Source: Streptomyces sp. NBC_01445
GTDB lineage: Bacteria; Actinomycetota; Actinomycetes; Streptomycetales; Streptomycetaceae
Direction of reading: 5' to 3'
Assembly: GCF_035918235.1 (NCBI RefSeq)
Contig: NZ_CP109485.1
Span: 2,852,001 to 2,916,000 of the forward strand
DNA length: 64,000 nt
Position 1 is the stretch's first letter. Every line of letters begins with the position of its first letter. Below, one piece after another: positions 33,322 through 40,386 of the stretch. The notes below the pieces were generated by a model. It was not told the DNA's origin and did no database searches. It saw only the letters and a list, made by a program, of their open reading frames with translations. The position numbers and the translations under genes are program-made.

Positions 33322-34147
33322 ACTGTTCCTCCACCGCGGCCGAGACGATCGTGGTGACCGCCTTGAAGGTGCGGATGCCGTCGTACATGGTGTCGTTCGT
33401 GTAGGAGATCCTGCGCTCGCCGGTGCACCGGACTCCGGGCACCACCGTCGCGGCCATCGACAGGTGCTCGGCGTCGAATTCGAGCTCGATGGTGAACGGG
33501 CCGCCCTCGACGGGCTCGTGGCGCACGGCGAGCGCCGCCGCCTCCTTCGCCGCGGCCCTGACGTCGGCGGCGGTCCGCTTCGGCGTACGACAGACAGCCG
33601 CATACCGGGACACATAGTCCTTGACCGCGACCTTGCGGGCCTCTGGCGCGTAGCCGAGCGCGTCGTCGCAGGTGAGGTCGTCGCCCGTGACGAGGACGAC
33701 GGGCACGCCGTACTCGGCGACGACGTGCGCGTTCAGCAGGCCCTCGCTCGCCCGTACGCCGTTGATCCAGACGCCGGTGATGGAGTTGGCGAGGTACGTG
33801 TGGGCGAGGACGCCCTCCGTGCCGGCGCCCGTGTGGTAGCCGATGAACGCGATGCCGTCGACGTCGCCGTGCTGGACACCCTCGACCATGGAGAGCGTCT
33901 TGTGGCGGCCCGTGATCATCTCCGCGCGCTCGTCGAGCTGCTCCAGGAGCAGATTGCGCATCGACCAGTGGGCCTCGTTGATGAGCACCTCGTCGGCGCC
34001 CCCGTCGAAGAAGCCGAGCACGGCGGCGTTGACGTCCGAGGTGAACATGGACCGGCAGCGCTCCCACTGCGGGGTGCCGGGCAGCACGTCCCCCGGCCAG
34101 GTCACGCCGGTGGCGCCCTCCATGTCGGCGCTGATGAGGATCTTCAT
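33314..34147 (-). CDS. M55-family D-aminopeptidase (DppA-like)
   Basis: A 277-aa zinc D-aminopeptidase of the DppA family. DppA releases D-amino acids such as D-Ala from D-Ala-D-Ala peptides. The zinc ligands are visible: Asp8 and Glu10 (SADMEG), His60 (NEAHW), His105 (GYHTGAG) and Glu135 (VRASEGLL). His116 (GVLAHTY) corresponds to the proposed catalytic histidine near residue 115. It is the first gene of a run of four hydrolases. In Bacillus, dppA belongs to a dipeptide-permease operon. No permease is next to it here. Confidence 0.92.
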   Translation of the reverse strand: MKILISADMEGATGVTWPGDVLPGTPQWERCRSMFTSDVNAAVLGFFDGGADEVLINEAHWSMRNLLLEQLDERAEMITGRHKTLSMVEGVQHGDVDGIAFIGYHTGAGTEGVLAHTYLANSITGVWINGVRASEGLLNAHVVAEYGVPVVLVTGDDLTCDDALGYAPEARKVAVKDYVSRYAAVCRTPKRTAADVRAAAKEAAALAVRHEPVEGGPFTIELEFDAEHLSMAATVVPGVRCTGERRISYTNDTMYDGIRTFKAVTTIVSAAVEEQYG

Positions 34148-34259
34148 GGCGCAACACGGTACGCGTCAGGGAACGCGCAGGCCAGAGCCACCCTGAGAGC
34201 CAGAGGTCCAGTCCACCGAAAGGCGGCGGGCACCCCTCCGGTCGGCGGATGCGCCGACG

Positions 34260-34448
34260 TCAGGACGCGGCCGGGTCCCGGCGCTCCTCCACCTCGTCCG
34301 ACTTCATCGCCCGCGTCTCACTCTTGAGGATCCGGAGCGACTTGCCGAGCGCGCGCGCCGTGTCGGGCAGTTTCTTCGAACCGAACAGGCCGATGACCAC
34401 GATCGCCACAATGAGCAGGTGCCAGGGCTCAAGACCGTTGCGGAACAT
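34260..34448 (-). CDS. tatA: TatA/TatE-type Sec-independent translocase subunit
   Basis: A 62-aa protein with a single N-terminal membrane helix (WHLLIVAIVVIGLFG, about 9-23), the conserved hinge FGSKKLPDTARALGKSLR and a charged tail, as in TatA. It is a short paralogue and lacks the long tail of the main TatA. The ATG at 34448 follows a purine-rich GGTGGGG site. It is transcribed away from the LCP gene. The promoter element TGTACAGTTGCGCAA lies 72 nt upstream, oriented towards it, and the same element is found in front of the GlsB/YeaQ-type gene. Confidence 0.9.
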   Translation of the reverse strand: MFRNGLEPWHLLIVAIVVIGLFGSKKLPDTARALGKSLRILKSETRAMKSDEVEERRDPAAS

Positions 34449-34519
34449 TTTCGCCCCACCCTTCGTCTCTTCGGACGAGGTGGGCACCACGGACGGCACC
34501 CACCAAGAAGCTTGCTACA

Positions 34520-34534
34520 TTGCGCAACTGTACA
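34520..34534 (-). promoter_or_regulatory. Shared 15-bp element, copy 1 (towards tatA)
   Basis: Read on the minus strand it is TGTACAGTTGCGCAA, with a GCAA tetramer four bases further on. The TACAGT hexamer could be a -10 box. The first base past the element is 71 nt from the tatA start codon. The same 15 bases occur at 36161-36175 in front of the gene at 36246, at essentially the same distance. Confidence 0.6.
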
Positions 34535-34562
34535 ACCCCGGATCCGAGTGAGGGCGCACCCC

Positions 34563-36089
34563 ATGGCAGGCACCCGTGAGCAGTTGGCACCCGCGCGCCG
34601 AGGCGGCGGCGCCAAGTCCCCCGCACGCGCGGCGCGACCGAGGCGCAGCCGCGTGCGCTTCACGCTCGCGATAGCCCTGTCCCTGCTCGTCCTCCTGACG
34701 GGCGGCGTGGGCTGGGTGTATCTGAAACTCGGCGGCGACATCAACACGTTCAGCTCGGACGGCATCTCCGGCGACCGCCCCGACGCCGACGCGTCGAAGG
34801 GGGAGAACGTCCTCGTCATCGGCTCCGACGCGCGCACCGGGGGCAACGAGGCACTCGGCGGGGGCGACAAGGGCGACATCGGCCGCTCGGACACGACGTT
34901 CCTGCTGCATGTCTACGCCGACCATCGCAACGCCGTGGCGGTGTCCGTCCCGCGCGACACCCTCGTCACGATCCCGCCCTGCAAACTGCCCGACGGCAGT
35001 TGGACCAGCACGCGGCCCGACACGATGTTCAACGCGGCGTACTCGACCGGCGAGACCGCCGGCGGGAACCCCGCCTGCACGCAGAACACGGTGGAGAAGC
35101 TGACGGGCCTGCGCGTCGACCACACCGTCGTCGTGGACTTCAAGGGCTTCGCCGCCCTGACCGACGTCGTCGGCGGCGTGAAGGTGTGCCTGCCGCAGCC
35201 CATCTACCAGCGCGACCTCAACCCCCATCGCACGACCCCCGGCAAGCTCCTGTTCCCGCGCGGCGAGCAGAGCGTCTCCGGGCAGAAGGCCCTCGACTAC
35301 GTCCGCCTGCGGCACGGCATCGGCGACGGCTCCGACATCGGCCGCATCAAGCGGCAGCAGGCCTTCGTCGGCAGCCTGATCAAGGAGATCAAGAGCAACG
35401 GCCTGACGCCCACGAAGCTCCTGCCGCTCGCGAACGCGGCCACGCGGTCGATGACCGTCGACCCCGGCCTCGGCTCCGCCGACAAGCTCCTCTCCTTCGC
35501 GATGTCCCTCAAGAACGTCGACCTGCACAACACCAAGTTCGTCACGATCCCCTGGCGCTACGAGGGAAGCCGCGTCGCGGTCGTCGAGCCGGACGCCGAC
35601 GCGCTGTGGGCGTCGCTCAGAGAGGACCGGACACTCGACGGGAAGGACGCCAGCGGCAAGAAGGGCGCCGGGCCGAGCGCCTCACCCGCGCCCTCCGCCG
35701 CGCCGGATCCGGGGGACGGCATCCGCGTCACGGTCTACAACGGAACGACCGTCATGGGACTGGCCGCCCAGGCCGCGCGCGCCCTTGAGGACGACGGGTT
35801 CACCGTCACCGGCACGGCGACCGCGAACACCCGGAACCAGACGACCACACTCATCCAGTACGGCCCCGGCGAGAAGGCGCGAGCGGGCACGCTCGCCCAG
35901 CGGTTCCCGGGCGCACGCCTCGAAGAGACCTCGACCACGGGCATCAAGGCGCTTCTCGGGCAGGACTACGCGGACCATCCGTCGACCGCCGCGACGGCGT
36001 CGCCGGAACCCACCGGCATACCGTCCGACGTCTCCGACGACGCCCGCTCCGCCGACGACAGCCTGTGCTCGAACCTGTCCTACGGATGA
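34563..36089 (+). CDS. LCP (LytR-CpsA-Psr) family cell-wall protein
   Basis: A 508-aa protein that transfers anionic glycopolymers onto peptidoglycan. A short basic cytoplasmic part, rich in Arg, precedes one membrane helix (FTLAIALSLLVLLTGGVGWVYL, about 33-54). The LCP domain (about 80-310) shows VLVIGSDAR, SDTTFLLHVYADHRNAVAVSVPRDT and DYVRLRHGIGDGSDIGRIKRQQ. A Pro/Ala-rich linker leads to a LytR_C domain (about 395-480: VTVYNGTTVMGLAAQAAR). The ATG is preceded by GAGGG. It is divergent from tatA. Confidence 0.93.
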   Translation: MAGTREQLAPARRGGGAKSPARAARPRRSRVRFTLAIALSLLVLLTGGVGWVYLKLGGDINTFSSDGISGDRPDADASKGENVLVIGSDARTGGNEALGGGDKGDIGRSDTTFLLHVYADHRNAVAVSVPRDTLVTIPPCKLPDGSWTSTRPDTMFNAAYSTGETAGGNPACTQNTVEKLTGLRVDHTVVVDFKGFAALTDVVGGVKVCLPQPIYQRDLNPHRTTPGKLLFPRGEQSVSGQKALDYVRLRHGIGDGSDIGRIKRQQAFVGSLIKEIKSNGLTPTKLLPLANAATRSMTVDPGLGSADKLLSFAMSLKNVDLHNTKFVTIPWRYEGSRVAVVEPDADALWASLREDRTLDGKDASGKKGAGPSASPAPSAAPDPGDGIRVTVYNGTTVMGLAAQAARALEDDGFTVTGTATANTRNQTTTLIQYGPGEKARAGTLAQRFPGARLEETSTTGIKALLGQDYADHPSTAATASPEPTGIPSDVSDDARSADDSLCSNLSYG

Positions 36090-36160
36090 CGCGCCACGGC
36101 TGGGCACCACGGCTGAACCGATGCAACCGACCGGGACCGTTCAGCGTCTTCACCTCTGTC

Positions 36161-36175
36161 TGTACAGTTGCGCAA
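36161..36175 (+). promoter_or_regulatory. Shared 15-bp element, copy 2 (towards the GlsB/YeaQ gene)
   Basis: TGTACAGTTGCGCAA followed by NNNN-GCAA, identical in orientation to copy 1 relative to its gene and ending 70 nt before the GTG at 36246. TTCAGC at 36140-36145 with a 17-nt gap to TACAGT at 36163-36168 gives a plausible promoter. TTGCGCAA and TGTACA are each palindromic, so a regulator could bind over the start of transcription. Confidence 0.6.
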
Positions 36176-36184
36176 ATTCGCAAC

Positions 36185-36211
36185 GCACAGCCAAAGCACA
36201 GCCAAAGCACA
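36185..36211. repeat. Short tandem repeat in the leader of the GlsB/YeaQ gene
   Basis: GCACAGCCAAA is repeated twice without a gap (36185-36195 and 36196-36206), followed by a partial third copy GCACA. It lies between the shared promoter element and the ribosome site. Confidence 0.6.
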
Positions 36212-36245
36212 AGCACCACACATCACCGAGGGGAACGACGCACAC

Positions 36246-36512
36246 GTGGGCATCATCAGCTGGATCATCCTCGGCCTCGTCGCCGGAGTCATCGCCAAGG
36301 TCCTGCTCCCCGGCCGCGACCCGGGCGGCCTGATAGGCACCACCCTCATCGGCGTCGCGGGCGCGTTCGTCGGCGGCTGGATCTCGTCGCGGTTCCTGGA
36401 CCGCCCGATCGACAACCAGTTCTTCGACGGGACCACCTGGATCGCGGCCATCGGCGGCTCGCTCGTGCTGCTCATCGGCTACCGCCTGCTCTTCGGCAAC
36501 TCGCGCGACTGA
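36246..36512 (+). CDS. GlsB/YeaQ/YmgE-family small membrane protein
   Basis: An 88-aa membrane protein of the transglycosylase-associated family. It has three hydrophobic segments (IISWIILGLVAGVIAKVLL, GTTLIGVAGAFVGGWI, WIAAIGGSLVLLIGYRLLF) and the typical loop PGRDPGGLIGT. Members respond to stress in enterobacteria, but the molecular role is unknown. The GTG at 36246 follows a GAGGGG site. Its promoter carries the same 15-bp element as tatA, so the two small membrane proteins flanking the LCP gene may be co-regulated. Confidence 0.9.
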   Translation: MGIISWIILGLVAGVIAKVLLPGRDPGGLIGTTLIGVAGAFVGGWISSRFLDRPIDNQFFDGTTWIAAIGGSLVLLIGYRLLFGNSRD

Positions 36513-36530
36513 CGGGCCGGTCGATCCCCC

Positions 36531-36968
36531 ATGGGCCCAGGCCCGCCGGCGTCACCGTCCGGGCCGGTGCGCCTCACGAGCATCCCTCCCCGTTCGGCGC
36601 ACGGCGCCGGTGAGGTGCTGCTCCACGACGAGGGCGGCGCGCTCGTCGGCCAGGTCCGCTTCCGGCTGTGCGCGCCCTGCCGCACGGGCCGGCTCCTCGG
36701 CATCTGGATCCTGGAGTCACGCCGACAGGAGGGGCTCGGCCGGCGGGCGGTGCGGGTCGCGCTGGCCCAGGGTCACGGCCACCGCTGGAACACCACCCTC
36801 CAGACCCGCCCGGGGCGCGGCTTCTTCCTCGCGGTGACCGCGCACGAAGGCGTCCCCCTCGGGCGCGGCCGGCCTCTCTGCCCGCATCTCCTGGGCCCCT
36901 TCGGCGACGCCCTGCGCCGCCTCGGCCTGCGGCGGCTAGTGTGTCCGCCCCACGACGAGCCAGCGTGA
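36531..36968 (+). CDS. GNAT-like conserved hypothetical protein
   Basis: A 145-aa protein. GEVLLHDEGGALVGQVRFRLC, then GRLLGIWILESRRQEGLGRRAVRVALAQG, look like strands 2-4 of the GNAT fold and its acetyl-CoA loop (RRQEGLGRRA for Q/R-x-x-G-x-G/A). The rest contains a CxxC pair (CAPC) and a C-terminal PLCPHLLGP segment. The assignment to GNAT is tentative. The start is uncertain, with a GTG at 36567 as alternative. Its end overlaps the convergent methyltransferase by 33 bp. Confidence 0.7.
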   Translation: MGPGPPASPSGPVRLTSIPPRSAHGAGEVLLHDEGGALVGQVRFRLCAPCRTGRLLGIWILESRRQEGLGRRAVRVALAQGHGHRWNTTLQTRPGRGFFLAVTAHEGVPLGRGRPLCPHLLGPFGDALRRLGLRRLVCPPHDEPA

Positions 36969-37658
36969 GGGGAGCTCGATGCGGGTGCCGTCCGGTGTGT
37001 ACTCCGTGGTGGTGAGCGGGAGTTCGCCGCTCGCGAGCACATCGAGGCCCGCGGTGCGTACGTAGTCGGGGACCGCCGCGTCGGACACCTCGCCGGGTGC
37101 GATGCCGTGCGCGAAGACCGGTGCCAGCTTCGCGGGCGGGCCCGTGGGGCTCTGCGCGAGAGACATCAGGACGGGCCGGGCGGCCTCGGCGAGCTCCACG
37201 ACGAAGGCACGGCCGCGCTCGCCGACGAGCGCCGCGATGCCGTCGACGAGGGCCTGGCGGTCGTCGGTCTCGCACTGGTGGAGCACGCCCCGCATGTACA
37301 CGTTCGCGTCGCCGAGCTCGGAGTGCAGCTGGTGGGCCTCGGTCTGCTCGGTGGCGTCGAGCTGCCGGAAGTCGGCCCGGCCCGCGGGGTCGGCGCGCCG
37401 GGCGTGGCCGAGGGCGGCGTCGGAGAGGTCGGCGCCGACGACGCGGGGGCAGCGGTCGGCGAGGAAGCGCGTCTGGGTGCCGTTCCCGCAGCCGAGGTCC
37501 ACGACGGGAAGGCCCTCCGTCAAGTGCGGCTCGAACAGGGCGAGATGAACCTTCGCGGTGAGGGCGGGCTCGGCGTCCCAGAAGACTCCGCCGGGTTCGC
37601 CGGGAGCCTCACGCCAGAAGCTCTCCCAGGCGTCCTTGTACCGACTCGTCACGCTCAT
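36936..37658 (-). CDS. Class I SAM-dependent methyltransferase
   Basis: A 240-aa methyltransferase. Motif I is VVDLGCGNGTQTRFLADRCP (about 52-71), motif II GADLSDAALGHARRAD, and motif III FRQLDATE, followed by ANVYMRGVLHQCETDDRQALVDG in the place of the catalytic or post-III region. The N-terminal WESFWREAPGEPGGVFWDAEP is shared with thiopurine-like or natural-product methyltransferases. The ATG at 37658 is preceded by a GGGAG-type site (GGGAGCTGCAG). It is convergent with the GNAT-like gene. The substrate is unknown. Confidence 0.88.
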   Translation of the reverse strand: MSVTSRYKDAWESFWREAPGEPGGVFWDAEPALTAKVHLALFEPHLTEGLPVVDLGCGNGTQTRFLADRCPRVVGADLSDAALGHARRADPAGRADFRQLDATEQTEAHQLHSELGDANVYMRGVLHQCETDDRQALVDGIAALVGERGRAFVVELAEAARPVLMSLAQSPTGPPAKLAPVFAHGIAPGEVSDAAVPDYVRTAGLDVLASGELPLTTTEYTPDGTRIELPSRWLVVGRTH

Positions 37659-37785
37659 CTGCAGCTCCCGGGGTGCGGTGGCACGGCAAGATCGGTCTAC
37701 CGCGCCCCGGGCCCGCCCACAAGCACCCGGCGCATACCTTCACGCCGCATTCGATACGGGTACGCCCGATGCGCTCCCTCGCCAA

Positions 37786-40272
37786 CTACGCTCGCGGCAG
37801 AGCCAGTTCGAACCACACGGTCTTGCCGGAGCCCGTACGACTCGTGCCCCACTCCCTGGCAAGGGCGCTCACGACGCGCAGGCCGCGCCCGAACTCGTCG
37901 CCCGGGCCCGCGTTGAGCAGCGTCGGCAGCCTCTGGTCGTCGTCCTCGACCTCGCACACGAGGGTCCCCGAGCGCACCAGGCGTACCTCGACGCTGCGGG
38001 TGCGGGCGTGCCGTACGGCATTGGCGACGAGCTCCCCGGCCATCATTTCCGCGGGGCCGGTGAGCGCGCCGAGTCCCCAGGCCGTGAGCTGGTCGCGGAC
38101 GAGGGCGCGCGTGCGGCGCACCTCGGCGGGGTCGGGGGTGACGCTCCAGTCGGCGACGTCCTCGGGCGCGATGCCGTTGAGCCGAGCCATGAGGAGGGCG
38201 ACGTCGTCCTTGCGGCCGCCGCGGCCCGCGTCAGCAAATGTCACAGCCAGGGATCTGATGATGGTGTCGCAGGCGGCGTCCATGGAGGCCGCGGGGTGGG
38301 CGGCGGACTCGCAGAGCGTGGCGAGGCCGACGCCGATGTCCTCGCCGCGCACCTCGACGAGGCCGTCGGTGCACATGACGAGCCGGTCGCCGGGCGCCAT
38401 CGGGACGCGGACCGATTCGAAGGGGACGCCGCCGACGCCGATGGGCGCGCCGGTGGGCAGTTCGAGCAGCTCGCTGCGGCCGTCCTCGGCGCGGACGAGG
38501 ACCGGCGGGATGTGCCCGGCGTTGGCGAGCTCCAGCTCGTTCGCGATCGGGTCGTAGACCGCGTACAGGCAGGTCGCGAGGTAGTGCTCGCCGAGGCGCT
38601 GAGCGAGGTCGTCGAGGTTGCGCAGGAGCTGGGCCGGCGGCAGGTCGAGGGCGGCCATGGTCTGGACGGCGGTGCGCAACTGGCCCATCATCGCCGCCGA
38701 GTTGAGCCCGTGGCCCATGACGTCGCCGACGACGAGTGCGGTCCGCGAGCCCGGCAGCTTGATCGAGTCGAACCAGTCGCCGCCGACGCGGCCGAGGAGC
38801 GTGCCGGGCAGATAGCGGGTGGCGATGTCGCAGCCGGGCATGTGCGGCTCGATGTGCGGCAGCATGCTGTCCTGGAGGGTCTCGGCAACGCTCTCCTGGT
38901 ACGTGTACATGCGGGCGTTGTCGAGGACGAGGCCCGCGCGGGCGGCGAGTTCGGCGCCGGTGACGCGGTCCATGTCGTTGAAGACCGGGCGTTCCCGGTG
39001 GCGCAGCAGGATCATGAACCCGAGGACGACGTTGCGCGCCTTCAGGGGCACCACCAGCATCGAGCGGTCGGTGATGAGGGGCCTGATGTCGCGCTTCTCG
39101 AACTGCGACGCGATCGCGTTGCCCATCTCCTCGGTGATGCGCGGGACGAGGACGGGCTGCCCGGAGGTCATGCACTGGAAGAACGGCGTGTGCGCGGGGA
39201 ACGGCATGGACTCGCCGACGGGGACGACGTCGTCCCAGCGGCCCGGCTCGTCCGTGTGCTCCAGGGCGACGCGGTGCCACAGGGTGGTCGCGTCGGGCGG
39301 GCCTTCGGGGAACCCCTCGCCCGCGACGACCTGTTCGCGCAGATAGGTGCCCGCGACGTCCGTGAAGCGTGGTACGACGGCCCGGCTGACCTCGATGATC
39401 GTGCGGGACAGGTCGAGGGACGAACCGATGCGCCCGCTCACCTCGTTGAGGAACTCCAGGTGTTCGCGGACTGCGGCGTACTCGAGGTCGTCCGCGTCGT
39501 CGTCGGGTGCGCGGCGCGGCGCGGGCAGTCCGGCGGCGGCCGCGCGGGCGGCCTCCTCCCTGCGGGCCTTGCGCTCGGTGCGCCGGGGCACGCCCCAGTC
39601 GGCGGTGACGGGTACGCGGTCGTGGAGGCTGAACTCCAGTACGGGATAGCCGAGTTCGAGCACCTGGGAGACGATGCGGGCGCTCTCGCCGACACTCATG
39701 CTGGGCAGGATGGCGGGGAGTCCGCGGGCCAGCTCGTCCGCTCCGGGGAAGTCGGTGTGCAGGGCGAAGCCGGGCGCGATGCGCTCCAGGGGATGCCCGT
39801 CGGGCACGTCGTCGGCGTGCAGCCGGCCGGCGTCGGCGGCGAGTACGAGCAGCTTCTCGGGACCGGGGCCGACGAGCGGGTAGGCCCACCACAGGACGTC
39901 GATGCGCTCCCGGCGCGGAGCTTCGAGGCGGGCGCGGCCCGCGGCGGGGTACGAGGCCCGCCCCTCGAGCGAGGACTCCAGGCCGGGGCCGAGCCCGTCG
40001 TACGCGCCCTCTTCCCCGTACGCCTCGGAGTCGGGGCCGTCGGGCAGTGCGCCGGAGACGGGCAGCAGGTCGGTGGCGGGGCGGCCGACGGCGTCCTCGC
40101 GCGCGGGGCCGAAGAGGCGGCGCGCGCCGGTGCTCCAGTGCGAGACGAGTCCGGACTCGCCGACCACGACGACCGCCAGGGGTACGCGGCCGGGCACGGG
40201 GCTCTGCGGGGCCGTCCCGGTGCCACTGTGCATGGCCTGCGCTCCCTTCCCCGCGCGGCGACCGAGCGTCAT
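37786..40272 (-). CDS. SpoIIE-type PP2C phosphatase with PAS, GAF and anti-sigma-kinase-like domains
   Basis: An 828-aa signalling protein. The order is a PAS-like domain (about 30-115), a second sensor-like region, a GAF domain (about 270-445: DLSRTIIEVSRAVVPRFTDVAGTYL), a SpoIIE/PP2C phosphatase (about 460-680: LPGTLLGRVGGDWFDSIKL, VGDVMGHGLNSAAMM, MCTDGLVEVRG, GGRKDDVALLM) and a C-terminal HATPase of the RsbW type (GELVANAVRHARTR, GRGLRVVSALAREWG). The phosphatase likely dephosphorylates an anti-anti-sigma protein. I chose the ATG at 40272. An ATG at 40233 with a GGGAG site is also possible. Confidence 0.9.
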   Translation of the reverse strand: MTLGRRAGKGAQAMHSGTGTAPQSPVPGRVPLAVVVVGESGLVSHWSTGARRLFGPAREDAVGRPATDLLPVSGALPDGPDSEAYGEEGAYDGLGPGLESSLEGRASYPAAGRARLEAPRRERIDVLWWAYPLVGPGPEKLLVLAADAGRLHADDVPDGHPLERIAPGFALHTDFPGADELARGLPAILPSMSVGESARIVSQVLELGYPVLEFSLHDRVPVTADWGVPRRTERKARREEAARAAAAGLPAPRRAPDDDADDLEYAAVREHLEFLNEVSGRIGSSLDLSRTIIEVSRAVVPRFTDVAGTYLREQVVAGEGFPEGPPDATTLWHRVALEHTDEPGRWDDVVPVGESMPFPAHTPFFQCMTSGQPVLVPRITEEMGNAIASQFEKRDIRPLITDRSMLVVPLKARNVVLGFMILLRHRERPVFNDMDRVTGAELAARAGLVLDNARMYTYQESVAETLQDSMLPHIEPHMPGCDIATRYLPGTLLGRVGGDWFDSIKLPGSRTALVVGDVMGHGLNSAAMMGQLRTAVQTMAALDLPPAQLLRNLDDLAQRLGEHYLATCLYAVYDPIANELELANAGHIPPVLVRAEDGRSELLELPTGAPIGVGGVPFESVRVPMAPGDRLVMCTDGLVEVRGEDIGVGLATLCESAAHPAASMDAACDTIIRSLAVTFADAGRGGRKDDVALLMARLNGIAPEDVADWSVTPDPAEVRRTRALVRDQLTAWGLGALTGPAEMMAGELVANAVRHARTRSVEVRLVRSGTLVCEVEDDDQRLPTLLNAGPGDEFGRGLRVVSALAREWGTSRTGSGKTVWFELALPRA

Positions 40273-40356
40273 TGGTTCGGCCCTTTCCCGTTCCACGGTA
40301 CGCGGTACGGGGGTACAGGGGGCTGCATCGGCCGAATTGAACGGGCGTTGCGCGCC

Positions 40357-40381
40357 GGGGCCGGGCACGCTGCCCGGCCCC
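40357..40381 (-). terminator. Terminator of the MFS gene
   Basis: GGGGCCGGGCA pairs with TGCCCGGCCCC around a 3-nt loop, immediately beyond the stop codon of the MFS gene on its strand. Confidence 0.75.
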
Positions 40382-40386
40382 AACAC

